Notes: a model not told the origin generated them from the sequence alone. A stretch of 64,000 nt of DNA from Pararge aegeria (GCF_905163445.1 NC_053190.1:18571001-18635000), one strand, 5' to 3'; positions 22,245 through 34,029 are shown, counted from the stretch's first letter. Numbers and translations: made by a program.

Positions 22245-22500
22245 ATAGCCCCATATTACGATCGATCCATCTAGCTAGTTTAAATGAATTTAATTTTCTA
22301 AGCAACGCTCTATTTTTTTGTCGGAAAGGCAGTTGCATTGTATTTATTTGCCAACTACGTACACAACAACGTAACAAAAAGCGATGGATAACGGTAGCGT
22401 CGCACCGAGCCGTTACAGACGGACTGACAAACGCGTTTGATGGATTGTCTTGCCTCGCCTTCACAACATGTAGCGGATTAACATGCACATTGTTGCAATT
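22245..22500. promoter_or_regulatory. Single-copy island, candidate regulatory element
   Basis: Non-repetitive tract including 'cgatggataacggtagcgtc' and 'cgcgtttgatggattgtc'. The overlapping 83-codon minus frame is not recognised. Confidence 0.2.
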
Positions 22501-22766
22501 ATGCTTACCGAATACATATCAATATTCGATTTTAGGAAGAAATATTAAGTAAATGAACCTTAAACTATTACGATTTCCTAAGTAAATTAACACCAATCAG
22601 TACCACAGTAGGCTATCAGGTAATGAAAAGCCACGTGACCGTACATTATTGTTTGTACAGTATTGAAAAGGCAAAGGTCACTGACCATACAGCCTATTCA
22701 ATCGTAGATTTTAAACTCGAGTATTGTTTAAATTAATAGTAAAGCCTATTCAATCGTGATTTCCTA

Positions 22767-23244
22767 TGTCAAACCTGGATAAGCGAGAGTTCAAGGGAGC
22801 ACAATCTCATTCTCGCTTATAGAGGTTTCTCACTAACCCGAGTTTCTCGCTAATGCAGGTACATGGGTAGCGTTTCTCTCTTATAGAGGTACGCAGCAAT
22901 AACAAGACATATTCATGATCTATATAATTTTATTTTATTAAGAACTTATTTACATTTTAAAAAATCCGTGAATTTCGTTTGGGTTTCTGTTTTTGTATTT
23001 TGAATGTTTTTCTCTAACTCAAAAATTTTGTCGAATATTGCTTGCTCGACTGTCGCTTATAGAGGTATAGATAAGTAGCAGTCTCACTTACGGAGGTCCG
23101 TGAGGCAAAAACGACTCTCTCTTACAAAGGTTTCTGTTTCTCGCTAATAGAGGTTTTGGGAGCTTAAAATGACGGGTCCTGGCTATTACTCTCACTTATA
23201 GAGTTTTCTCACTTATCCAGTTCTCACTTACCCAGGTTTGACTG
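22767..23244. mobile_element. pogo/Tigger-like MITE with reiterated internal motif
   Basis: The ends gtcaaacctggataagcgag and tcacttacccaggtttgac are inverted and flanked by TA. The interior repeats 'tctcgcttatagaggt' and variants at least nine times. TIRs of the form cagtcaaacctgg with TA duplication are typical of pogo-type elements (from memory). No transposase frame is present. Confidence 0.65.
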
Positions 23245-23589
23245 TATATATATTATGACGATGACGATTCAACTGAATGTTTATTCCTTCTCTTTGCATT
23301 TTTACAATCTATGTCACATTAGTAGGTATATCAGTAAAGGTACTTATAAAATTTCAGTTATTCACTTCTCTAACGTATCTTAGATGTTATTGTTTTTGAA
23401 TTCGTCCCTATCGGGATAGGCAAAGATCCATGACTATAAAGCCTATTTAATTTTATAAATAATCTTTGAATTACAACTGTAGAGTTATTACTTTATTTCT
23501 AGACTGATAACATAATAAAAGAGTCATTATCAGGAATCAGTAGTTCTCGTTACATTCAGTCTGTAGATAACTCAAAACTATAATCAAAT

Positions 23590-23785
23590 CATCAACATCA
23601 TATTCAATCCGTTACTGGCCCACTTGGCCCACTTTGCCTGTATTCCATTTCCACCAAGATCATTCACATATTTCTCCACATTCTCCACAATGTGATCATT
23701 TTGATCACATTGTGGAGAACTCTTAGGCACGTAGGTTTCCTTCACAGTCAATGCAAGAGATATTTATAAGAGGTGCGTGTTAGAC
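23590..23785 (-). mobile_element. Family A SINE fragment carrying a local palindrome
   Basis: The body is antisense ('aatccgttactggcccac', 'ggagaactcttaggcacg', 'ggtttccttcacagtc'). The 18-bp arms 23681-23698 and 23702-23719 are perfect inverted repeats around ttt. Confidence 0.65.
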
Positions 23786-23789
23786 GAAA

Positions 23790-23995
23790 TGTTTTTTTGG
23801 TCGCAGGGTATGCGAGAGACACGTCCTGCAAAGTGCCGCCCAGTGTCCAGCAAGCTGGGGCGTTGGTGTTAAGCCTCATGTGCCCATAATTACACCAGCA
23901 ATCTCACCTTTCAGATCGGAACACAGCACAGCTACTCGACGAAAGCAATTCTGCTTTGAGGCAAAAAAAAAAATAACCTAGCTGTTTAAAACATA
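23790..23995 (+). mobile_element. Family D element, truncated
   Basis: 'tgttaagcctcatgtgccc', 'aattacaccagcaatctcac' and 'agatcggaacacagcac' match family D. Confidence 0.6.
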
Positions 23996-24314
23996 CTACT
24001 TTTAGCCTAAATGTTACCTTTATAGTCAGTTCATCGCCATCTATAATGCAAGTAAGTTAATTGAAAATTTAGGTAACCCTACGACAGACTCCTGAGTCAT
24101 ACATGTTATGAATATTGTGAGCTCATGAATAACTTTACCTACCATGTGAGTCTTTACAACAACCTTCAATGGCTTCCCATGACTCACATACTTACTTATT
24201 GTTGGATTCATATCAAATAACCTAACGGAAATCTTCTATATATACTCTCATCTTTCCCGATTTCACGTGGTAGTGCGGATGTGTTTTATTTATTTCAAGT
24301 GGGAGTAAATTAAA

Positions 24315-24430
24315 GCACCTTTAAAAAGTCAAGTCTGCCTGTCTTCCGGTTCGGAAGGAAGATTCTATTGAGAAAAAGCCGGCAAGACACTCAGCAATTG
24401 CTCTATTCAACATCATTATTTTAACAATAA
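24315..24430 (-). mobile_element. LINE 3-prime-end fragment
   Basis: 'gtctgcctgtcttccggttc', 'gaaaaagccggcaagacac' and 'cagcaattgctct' are the antisense of the LINE end at 58165-58325. Confidence 0.65.
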
Positions 24431-24549
24431 TTATTCTTACTTGCGAGATATAAAGCAGCTCCGGTGTGCTTCCAAGAAACCTTGTCATTAACAAATTCAT
24501 CAATTGTATAGTAAGTAACCTCGCCGTAATAAATGTGTTTAAACACATT

Positions 24550-25470
24550 GTTTAAACGATATCATTTAAAGCAATGATCATCCGTAGATTAAAAGTCGTT
24601 ACCTTCGTTTAACATAAATGCATTATGGGCAAATATATTTTTAATTTAAATCGCAAGCTGTGAAGCTGTCTTCCTTCTGAGAAAACAAAATTAAAATGTC
24701 AGAAGTCTTGCGGTGGCAATAAATAGAAAAAAAAAGTAGCAGCAGACGCCACCACCACTTCAAATGTCAAAAGCCTTACCAATCTACATAAAGACATCTA
24801 AACAAACGAAATAAATTTTGTATCTATGTAACAAGCTACAAATAAAGGGTGCGCCGACATCTGCATGAGGTAGACTCGATCAATTATCGCCATTGTCAGA
24901 AACCGACAATACGATCTTAACACGTCGTCGCACCATATTGAGACATTCGTTTATTCCTTTACAGTGTAAAAGACCCACGCATATTTCGCTTACTCACTTT
25001 AGACCTTAAGGTATGAAATTTAAAATTGAATATGGTCTATGGTGCTCCGTTGACAGGTGCGTTCGGAAAGCGGGCCAACCTCCCACTGCTTGTCAACAAT
25101 GCGACACTAGTTGTCGCACAAAGCATAGCCATGGTACCATTCAGTCTCACGTGTTATACGTAAGGACTTAATTAAATCGACGTGCCTAAAATGTAGGCAG
25201 ATGATTTATTCAGCGATTGAGATGTAACTCTCACGAGACTCGTTAGCTTTATAGGGAGCAATATACAGCCGCCATTTCGAAAAGCCGTGGGAGTGCAAAC
25301 CTTTTCTTGTAACCATCTACTTGAATATATGTGGGTTTGTCGAATTATTTGTGCTTAAATGTAGCTGTTTATCTTCTCTATTGACATTCTTATGGTAGAA
25401 CTATTGTAGATACACTAAAACTAACGGACAAACTTTACATTTAAAAAAGTTCTGTGTGAGTTTAAATGTT
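24550..25470. other. Unannotated intergenic DNA
   Basis: No gene or recognised repeat. A few moderately GC-rich unique stretches occur (24850-24950 and 25040-25140). Confidence 0.4.
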
Positions 25471-25478
25471 AAAATATT

Positions 25479-27256
25479 TAAATGGTAAAACATTATCACG
25501 ATGATTACGAACAAGCTTTACCTCAAACAATGACAAATTCAAAATTATTAACTCTAGATCCTTGCAGTTCCGACGAAATCCTAAAAATCATAAATAGCCT
25601 TGATTCGACCTCTAGTACCGGCCTTGATGGAATATCTACTAAATCAATAAAATGTATAAAAAACCTCATTAGTGATAGGCTTACAAACTGTCTCAATAAA
25701 TTGTTAAAACTGGGTAAATTTCCGGATTCCTTAAAAATTGCTAAAGTTACACCAATTTTCAAATCAGGGGCTAAAACAGACCCAGGAAATTACAGACCGA
25801 TCTCTGTATTGCCTACTATTTCCAAAATTTTTGAGAAAATTATAAATAGCCGTTTGGAACAGTATCTTAAAAGCATTGATTTCATTTTTGAACGCCAGTA
25901 TGGTTTCAGACCCAAAAGCAATACGTTAACGGCAACAGTGGACCTGGTAACAAAAATTAAATCTAACATTGACAACAAAAACATAGTTCTTGGCGTGTTC
26001 ATTGATTTAAAAAAAGCTTTCGATACTGTTAGCCACAGTCTCCTCATAAAAAAGTTAAAACACATTGGTGTCGATGGCACAGCGCTCCAAATGTTTCAAT
26101 CTTACCTCACTAATAGATTTCAAATAGTCAAAATTAATAACGCCCAAAGTACAAAACGTCCAATCACATGTGGGATTCCACAAGGCTCCATAACAGGACC
26201 TTTGCTATTCTTGACTTATATAAATAATATCCGCGATATAGGCTTACATGGGCATGTGTCTTTGTACGCGGATGACACATGTCTGTTTTACTTTGGCTCC
26301 TCAATACAACAAATAGTAGCCCATGCTCAAGAAGATTTAAACAAATTATTCTCTTGGTTCCAATATAATCTTCTTACAATAAATATATCAAAAACATGCT
26401 ACGTTATTTTCAAATCAAGAAACAAAGTAATTCCTTCTCATGACGCACTAAAAATTAATAATATAATAATTCAGGAGAAAGCTTGCGAAAAATACCTAGG
26501 CCTTAGAATGGATAGTGGTCTGACGTGGAATGCCCAGATTGAACATATACGAACAAAATTGTCATCTCTTACTGGCTCGCTTAGACGAATTGTCCGGTGT
26601 ATTCCACGCCAGATACGCTACACCATTTATAATTCTCTAGTCAAACCGCACCTACTTTATCTAATACAAATATGGGGCAGCGCTGCTAAAACTAAATTAG
26701 CTGATCTCCAAATACAACAAAACAAAATTATCAAAGTTCTATTCCACTACAACTTTTTAACCCCCACTTCACAAATATATAAAGAAACCAAGCTAATGAC
26801 CATAAAACAGTTATACATTTATAATACATGCATTCTTCTTAGAAAAATTATAAAACGCTCACTCCATACTAGCCTATCGTTCATAACGTTGAAGCAACTG
26901 ACAGCACGTCCCCTTCGCACGCGCCGTGCAAGTCTTTTAGTTCTACCTAGGACTAGAACAAATACTGGAAAAAAAATGTTCACGTATGAGGGTGCACAGC
27001 TTTACAACAACTTGCCGTCTACTTTAAAACATGTAAACTCATTTCATGTATTTAAAACTAAGCTATCGGAACATATTATCCAGAACTACCCACCTTAAAC
27101 TCAAATACATGAAATGAGTAATACAACTTTTTGTAATTACACATTACGATCGACACTTAGATATTTTAATTATGTTACTGTTAATTGCTGTTTCCATGTA
27201 AGTGACTTGTGTCTTTTATGGAAATAAATATCTTTAAACCTAAACCTAAATGGTAA
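25479..27256 (+). mobile_element. 5-prime-truncated non-LTR retrotransposon with target site duplication
   Basis: The element body is 25489-27246. The 10-bp sequence taaatggtaa flanks it at 25479-25488 and 27247-27256. The 3-prime end has an AATAAA-like signal (ggaaataaat) and a short (taaacc)n tail. The endonuclease half and any ORF1 are missing, as expected from incomplete reverse transcription. Confidence 0.88.
25482..27098 (+). CDS. Non-LTR reverse transcriptase (ORF2 C-terminal part)
   Basis: Uninterrupted 538-codon frame. In LINEs this polymerase copies the element RNA at a nicked chromosomal site. Reverse transcriptase motifs appear in order: NYRPISVLP (about 103-111), FIDLKKAFDTV (about 173-183), GIPQGSITGPLLF (about 231-243), YADDT (262-266, catalytic Asp pair) and KYLGLRMD further on. 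The C-terminal region ends in AQLYNNLPSTLKHVNSFHVFK, a block like those in CR1/jockey-group LINEs. No apurinic endonuclease domain precedes it. The first codon (25482-25484) lies inside the target duplication, so the Met is host sequence and the native protein was longer upstream. The absence of stops or frameshifts suggests a fairly recent insertion. The clade (Daphne, jockey or CR1 group) is not resolved. Confidence 0.9.
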   Translation: MVKHYHDDYEQALPQTMTNSKLLTLDPCSSDEILKIINSLDSTSSTGLDGISTKSIKCIKNLISDRLTNCLNKLLKLGKFPDSLKIAKVTPIFKSGAKTDPGNYRPISVLPTISKIFEKIINSRLEQYLKSIDFIFERQYGFRPKSNTLTATVDLVTKIKSNIDNKNIVLGVFIDLKKAFDTVSHSLLIKKLKHIGVDGTALQMFQSYLTNRFQIVKINNAQSTKRPITCGIPQGSITGPLLFLTYINNIRDIGLHGHVSLYADDTCLFYFGSSIQQIVAHAQEDLNKLFSWFQYNLLTINISKTCYVIFKSRNKVIPSHDALKINNIIIQEKACEKYLGLRMDSGLTWNAQIEHIRTKLSSLTGSLRRIVRCIPRQIRYTIYNSLVKPHLLYLIQIWGSAAKTKLADLQIQQNKIIKVLFHYNFLTPTSQIYKETKLMTIKQLYIYNTCILLRKIIKRSLHTSLSFITLKQLTARPLRTRRASLLVLPRTRTNTGKKMFTYEGAQLYNNLPSTLKHVNSFHVFKTKLSEHIIQNYPP

Positions 27257-27589
27257 GTATGATTTCAAAATCTAAATCGAAATGCTAAACATTAAAGTAA
27301 TAAAATAATAATATCGCAGACATTTCCATAGTAAGATGAGAATCAAGAATACAGCAATCACAATTGATAGATAGGTATATTAAGCATAAAAAATCTCATA
27401 AATAAGAAATAGTTTTATATTAGCAACATGGTTGTTGGCGAAAGATATTTCCAAAAGCTTTCTCTAATCCTCTTTGCAATTCCAAATGGTCCATACTTCC
27501 AAACAGAATAGCGTTTAAATCGCAAATCCGTCACATTCGGACAATCAAAGGACGTGCAACAAACGTAACAAATAACAAAACCCAAAAGT

Positions 27590-27800
27590 AATCGTTACTA
27601 GCGCACAATCCCGACCCCCCGGTGACAAATCGGATCGACTTGTAACTGCAAAAGGAGTTCAGGAAAAAATAATATAAAAAAAAACTTCTAGCAGAATGGA
27701 CACGAGGCAACGACAGATGCGCCGGAAAAAAGTTGCGCTCAAAAATCTCATTATGGCGCGATTTGTGAGGGTTTGAATAGGTTAAATTGTTTTGTAAATT
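27590..27800. promoter_or_regulatory. GC-rich single-copy island, candidate regulatory element
   Basis: Contains 'cgaccccccggtgacaaatc' and 'cattatggcgcgatttgtg' (caudal/Hox-like TTATGG core). It is not repeated and has no coding frame. Confidence 0.25.
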
Positions 27801-27959
27801 GGGAGAAATCGACCATCAACGAAAGGGTGAGTGGCTTATACCAATTAATATTTATTTATGGGTTAATTTGTAACCCTTAATTCTTTAGTGGTTAGATTTT
27901 AGAGAACGAAGCTTCATAGGATTAGAATCGAATTTTTAATCTTGAAAGGTTGCTAAATT

Positions 27960-28200
27960 GTTTGAAGGAGAAAAACGGACGGCCTTCTAAGGTGATGCAC
28001 TTTCAAATGTCCAGCAGTACATGACAGATGATGGCTGATCATGATATTGATGGAACTCCGATTTATTATACGGTTGCAGGTGAAATTACAGGTGGGGCTT
28101 AACACGTAGATGTGTTGAGGCCTCAGATTGATAGACACAGAGGGGCATTTTGTAAGACGTGATCCTTGCATGCCCTCCGAGGTGCTGCTTTGTGTTTAGT
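27960..28200 (-). mobile_element. Family D element, diverged
   Basis: The antisense carries 'cacctgtaatttcacctgc', 'aacacatctacgtgttaagc' and 'gcatgcaaggatcacg' in family D order. Confidence 0.5.
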
Positions 28201-28317
28201 CTATGGATTTTCAATTACTAGAGGGTGAGGCATGGAGAGGATAAACTCTTTACGAGTCTCATCTGATTGAGGCCGCCAACTTAAACCAGCTTGGACAACG
28301 GGCTTACCTCGAACTGG

Positions 28318-28435
28318 AGGATCTTTACACCTTCTTGCCCCTGTAAGGGCCTTAACCCCTTCTTATTGTGGGAGAAGACTCATGTCCTGTAGTGGCCTGG
28401 TGATGGGTTTATATGATGATGATGATGAGAGGGTG
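28318..28435 (+). mobile_element. Family A SINE 3-prime fragment
   Basis: 'aagggccttaaccccttct', 'ttgtgggagaagactcatg' and a (gat)n tail. Confidence 0.7.
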
Positions 28436-28439
28436 AGGT

Positions 28440-31145
28440 GTAATTATAACGATAAAAAAAGAAAAACATTTGAAACGTGTTAACCTTGTGTCTATGGCTG
28501 TACGGTGATACACCATTGCCTTTTACCTATGGAAAAGAATAGAATAATTCAACTGTGTCTACTTCGAAGTTTTTACAAGAGATTTTTTACTATAAAGTCA
28601 CACCATAATCACACCATAGATACAAAGTTTATCCCTATTATCTGACAGCTGATATTTTCCTGCTAGAGTATTTTAGACACTCGCTTGAAAATTGTGAACC
28701 TAGCTTCTATATACAGTGTTTCGCAGAAATCTTAATTTTAGGCTGTTCAAGGAAATGATAAACTAAAGCCACGAGTATATAGCTTGATTATCTTTTGCCG
28801 CAGACGTAGATAGGCTATTATCGATTTTCATAAGAAAACCGATTCATTTGTTCACTATTTAAAAATTTGTCTCATTTATTCAGTTTGTCTGGGAACTTGC
28901 GTAAAAGCAGTTACTGACCAACTATTCTAATATAAGATTGGAGCTCTTCAAACTTCTCTTTCTATTTGTCATTTAATTTCAATAACGTGAGAGTTTTCGG
29001 AATACAATCCACAGCTACTAGCTTTTATTTCGCGATTTAAAAACATTTTTAAGCGAATCCCGAACGCGACTCCTTTGTATTATTATTTATTGTTTAACAG
29101 AACGTGAGTTTCATCAAAAAGCAAATTCGTGTTTCGCACAAACGAATGCAATTAAAAACTGTACGAGTTTTGTAACAGTGATATCTTATTGCTTTTCGCA
29201 TTATCCCTTGTTATGCTAAGATAACCTTTATATCGAAATGGCGAAGGGTCGTTATCGTTGGAAGATTATTCCATGTTATATTTAATACTTATGTACCGGT
29301 GAATTAAAATATTGAGGCAACGCCTGCCAGTTTTTCGATTGCGTTAAAAATAATTTAAAGTGCTTTTAAATGATTTTTATGAAGTCCAATATAAAGAAGA
29401 TTTTTTTTTCCACTTCAAATTTGTATCAATTCAGATACATATTAAGTATGATCTTTATTGTGAGATGGATACAATTAAGCGTTGAATCATTCGAACCTAG
29501 ACCTGTAATATTCTTTCGGCAGTAATTAAAAAAAAAATTGTCACATTTTTTTTTAAATCATATTAAAAAAGTATATTTTCTGCGAAAACGCTCGCCGGTT
29601 GTCATGGCTGCAGTCGTGACGTTACTTTTATAAAAGTTTGTAGTACATTAGGTGCTATAACAATAATTTGGTAATTTTGGATGATAAAAATAAATTCGAA
29701 TGTAGGTATATTGGTGGTGTAATAAATACAATACAGTGTTAATAATAATATATACAATACAGTGTTAATAATATATTAATTAATTTGAGGGTAGATAAAT
29801 AATTAACAGACTTGATTGACGTGTGACGTGTCTGTCTCTGTGAATCTGTTTTCTTTTAAATTAGCACTCGCCCTATTTCACTCTTATACGTTCAATCATA
29901 CCTAGTACCTCACTCCCTCATTCTCTTTCACGCAGCTCATTTTTCTAACCTAGTCTCCATTCAAAACCAACAAAAGGGGTACCCTGTGTTTGTTCCTTCT
30001 AAGTGAAAGACGTTTTGAATCGTGAACGCGTGCTTTCGACATATCGAAGTGTAATCCGAACTAATCATTCGTAAATAAACTCTAAAATAACATAAAGACA
30101 GTAAATAGATCTCGGCAGAGTTCCAGGTGAAGTGTAAAGGTGATATTTTGTGTTTAGGTACTGCGACATGCAAGAACTTTTGTGAGAAGTGGCAGGTAGG
30201 TCCTTTGCTTTTCGCTATTTTTCCTTTCATCTTGTTGTTTCCTGAACTTATTCACTTTTTGGGACGTTGAAAAACAACCAAAGAGAAAATGCAGTCCACT
30301 AATAATAATATAAATAAATAAAATAAATATCGAATTAATTACAAAACGAAAGAGGATGTATGGTGTATTTCTGAACACGCAATAGTTTTATCTACCATAA
30401 TAAAAAACTTGCACGGCGAGATCCAAAAGCTATAAGTATAAGCTCTATTATTTATTTCTGTGAAGATTACTTTGAAGTAAGTTTTTACTTTTTTTCTATA
30501 TTCTAAACAGGTGTGTATATAATATTATTGAGATAAAAAATAAAATTTTAAAATAATTTATTTGGGTAAATAAAATTACTGTAAACGCTAATGGCTAGAG
30601 CCTTCTTTTAAGAGTAGTATTACTACCGCTGTGCCAGAATACACCGCTCTTAAATAATAAGAAATAAAAATAAAAGCGAGGGTAGGTATACAATCAAAAA
30701 ATAATTTGCGATGATATTAGAAATAATGGACATGTTACATAGAAGAAGATAAGTTAACTAAAAAATAAAAATAAATAATAGAAAAAAATAGTAAGTTAAA
30801 AAGATATTCACTCCTTTTTTAAAGTTAGGTTTCATCTCTTATATATTGGTCATTTTGGAGAAGAGGTATTGATAACATAAAACTGACATACGCAAATAAC
30901 AAGTGCAGCTATTTTCCAAGTTCGAGCGGTACAAAGTAATGTTTTATTGACGTGTTGTTATTCGGCGTTACACCGACATTTTACTTATTGAAAATAAATA
31001 CTAATCTCTCAACAAAACATGAATAACATTAGATTACTACAATATTTCAGCGATTCTTTGTCACTGTCACCATGCCTATTGGCGGTGACAATCCTTGTGC
31101 AAATACAATATTTATAAAATACACCCGTGAGTCGTTATAAAAGTC
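28440..31145. other. AT-rich gene-free region
   Basis: No gene, tRNA or recognised repeat apart from a short duplication at 29727-29773. Frames are short and unrecognisable. Confidence 0.45.
29727..29773. repeat. Tandem duplication, 26-bp period
   Basis: The 21-mer tacaatacagtgttaataat(a) occurs at 29727-29747 and again at 29753-29773. Confidence 0.9.
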
Positions 31146-31149
31146 CTAA

Positions 31150-31250
31150 CTAACCCGCATTGAATCAGCGTGGCGGGTTTATGCTCTAAAACCTGGAGAT
31201 CTGTGCCCAGCAGTGATGCGTTAACGGAATCCGGATAGTGATTAAAATAT
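31150..31250 (+). mobile_element. Family J repeat
   Basis: 'cccgcattgaatcagcgtgg' and 'gggtttatgctctaaaacct' are shared with 47245-47400 and 53310-53460. Confidence 0.6.
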
Positions 31251-31564
31251 CATCTTACAACCAACCCCTCCAATAATAATCAATATAACTTGGTACTTCT
31301 TCAATCCACGGGCCGTTCCGGATAACCAGGTGTGCGCCGAAACCTCTTCACTTTTTTAAGAGCCACTTCAATTTTGAACGTTGGTATTAAGTTAATATTT
31401 TAACAATTTAAGGCTTTTTGTAAAATTATTTTGGTGCTTATTGTGTGCGACGTAAGGCCTTCACTCCGCAAGGCGTGCTGGTTACAATGAATACTGTTAC
31501 ATTACAGCACCTTGTACCTATAAAAGCTTTGTTAGGGTTCCGCAAAGTTAATGCCGATAAACTG

Positions 31565-32336
31565 CACCTTTGAACTGCACTAGTTTTTTTGTTTTGGTCT
31601 CATTATTCCTACCGTTAAACAGTAGGTATTCTCGAGTAGCAGCAGTAAATAAATATTTACTGCTGCCCTGTTTTTTGTATAACTGATTGATACAATCAGT
31701 TTAAAAAAAAAACGGCCAAAACCAAAAAAAAGAAAAAAAAAAAAGAAAAGATTCACTAGTTCTACGCCTTCTTCTTTTTTCCCTGGGCTTGCCTCCGTAC
31801 TTGGTCGGCCGCAACCTTCCGTTGTACGTAGTGCCACTGGTACGGCTCCCCACTGGGTCGCTCCAGCCAGCCGAGCTCCTAACCTAAGCCTAACTCCAGA
31901 AGCTTAGCAGGCCGCCCAGGTCGCCAAGTGCTTCAGGGAGTGATGCTGGGGAGCCAATGTATGCTGCGCGTTGCTCTGCTACTCCTCTACATCGGAGCAA
32001 TACGTATGTCGGTGTTTCATCTGCCTCCATGCATGCTCTGCACAGAGGACTGTCGGTTATACCTAAACTGAAAAGATGTTTTTTAATAGGCAATGCCCTG
32101 TTGTCATGCTTACTACCGTCCGTAGTTTGTTCCGACTTAGATTTAGTTGTTTTGGTTGTCAGTCGTGTGTTAAGGTCTGGAAAGGCCTCCTTTGTGTATT
32201 TACACTCATTTTCGTTAATCCATAGCTCTGAGTGTGTAGTTCTACGCCTTATGAGTTCATAGTAAATACCAGAAAATGTGTAGAGGTTCCAATGTATGAA
32301 ATCGCAATAGCGCGGTTGTGCATTTCTTAACATTGT
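31565..32336 (-). mobile_element. Truncated LINE 3-prime copy
   Basis: It comprises an ORF2 C-terminal fragment (32333-31890) and a long 3-prime UTR with purine/pyrimidine runs. Two perfect hairpins lie near the end: 31639-31650/31655-31666 and 31681-31689/31693-31701. It is 5-prime truncated near 32336. Confidence 0.7.
31890..32333 (-). pseudogene. LINE ORF2 C-terminal fragment (jockey/R1-like)
   Basis: 147 codons with ALPIKKHLFSLGITDSPLCR, then CMEADETPTYVLLRCRG and SPASLPEALGDLGGL. This matches the extreme C-terminus of R1/jockey-group LINE proteins, which carries a CCHC-type knuckle after the RNase H region. Here the expected His before VLLRC is Tyr. Reverse transcriptase and endonuclease are absent. 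It is not a host gene. Confidence 0.75.
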
Positions 32337-32470
32337 TAAGAAATTTTTATAACTTTTTTTAATTTTTAATTTTTTTTATTAGTGTTTTTACCTACACTTT
32401 GAGGAATTATCAATTTTATACAGTCCCTATAAGACTGAAAGGCATATACTAATTTTGGCATCGACGGTAG

Positions 32471-32548
32471 GAGAGCCGTAGCTTAATTGGATAAAGCGCT
32501 CAGGCCGCGATTGCCAGAGAGTTGCAGGTTCACATCCTGTCGATTCCG
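32471..32548 (+). repeat. tRNA-like sequence, probably a SINE head or tRNA pseudogene
   Basis: The A-box-like tagcttaattggataaagcg and B-box-like ggttcacatcc are well placed. However, the acceptor ends do not pair well, the anticodon stem has a mismatch and the expected T33 is missing. A functional tRNA is unlikely. Confidence 0.45.
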
Positions 32549-32889
32549 CAAAATTTTTCTATGCATTTTAAATTTATAAAATTGTTAATAAAAATAACAC
32601 TATTTAATTAAGTAATAAATAGGCTACTCCCAACGGGAGAGTGACCGAAGTAGTAGTGGCACAGAGCAGCTGCCTGCACTCCGTTACCTTCCCTTAGTTT
32701 CCTCGCACTAAACCCGCGGTAAGAGGTGGGTTGGTGACTACTGTATTCGGATCTGCCGGCACCTTCGACATCCTTCCTCTGTACTGTAACTTAAAGTTAT
32801 TAACTTCTCATGATACGAAACCCGAATCGCACAATGCTATCGCACTTAGTTAGTTTTTATATAAATAAGTAGGTACAAAATACAATAAG

Positions 32890-33045
32890 AGGTTATTTGT
32901 GTTGAGCGAGGGCCCTCAATTAGCGAAAGGGCCAGTAATTCGTGGCCACAAACGAATTTATTTCAATACAGCACCCGAGGGCGCCATTGTTTTCCTTTTC
33001 GTTCTGAAACGTTGCTCAATTGAGCGTTCACAAGTCCTCTATGCC
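32890..33045. promoter_or_regulatory. Single-copy island, candidate enhancer
   Basis: Dense with homeodomain-type cores (caattagcg, gtaattcg), a Sox-like ccattgtt, and the perfect palindrome gctcaattgagc at 33014-33025. The overlapping 127-codon frame looks non-coding. Confidence 0.3.
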
Positions 33046-34029
33046 TTTAAATATTTTCCATTGTTTGAATATAGCACGCACCTTTATAAATTAAATAGAA
33101 TATATAATATTTTTATTATGTATACAGTATGTATGGAATTTTCGGCAATCATAAGGTTGCTACGTAGTATGTATATATGTATTTTATTTTTTAATAATTT
33201 AAATTTTGTATCTGATAATCCCAAGGTAAAGAATTTCTACGGAAGGGCGGGACATCCTGGCACGTATTTTACTTATTTATAAGGATGTCCCAAAAACTGA
33301 TCAATATTTCGGAAAACCTAATTATGAATAAATAATTTTTCATTTCATTTATATACCAGAAATAAACAAAAACACTTGACTTTTGCCTAAAACACTGCTT
33401 TTGTGCCACAAGAATTAGATCACCAATAACACAACACCAGAAAAAAAAGACATAGTTAGGTACGCAAAATCGCTTTGAAAGTTTACTTAAAAATTTCAAG
33501 TAATCTTAGAGGGCTTATGTCAAAGGTAAAAGTCGTTAATAGCTTTGACCCACTATGGTGGGGTTTGGTCTGCTATGTGTGAGGCTACTGGTGCCGAGCA
33601 CTGAGATATCAATATGAAGGTGATGGTAAAAGTATTATGGTATTAAACTATGAGAGTAGTAAGTATATTAAATTTTTCGCACAGAAACACAATAAAAGAC
33701 AACGACTGTTTAAATTGCTTTTAAATAATCCAAGAGTTAGATAAGCTTTTATATCTAAAACATATCCTCGCACACACTTGCTTAAAATTTTATTATTTAA
33801 TAAAATGTTATTACATTTATAATCAATTCATAATCTTGCATTTCCTGCTTCGAAAGCCTAAGCACAGCCCTCTCAGCCACTCAGGTAAGAGCTACAACAC
33901 CCTATAATGCTACGATTTATAATTTTTTACAGTCTAAAAAAAACATAATAATAAAAAAAGGTTTTACAAGAGCCCTCAACTCGGATCTCTCGACGTAACA
34001 AAGGCTACAAAAAGTATCTAAACCGGGAA

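Noticed and set aside
32899..33282. 127-codon plus frame
   Set aside because: No recognisable domain, and Ile/Phe/Tyr-rich composition like translated AT-rich DNA. Better read as a non-coding island plus flank.
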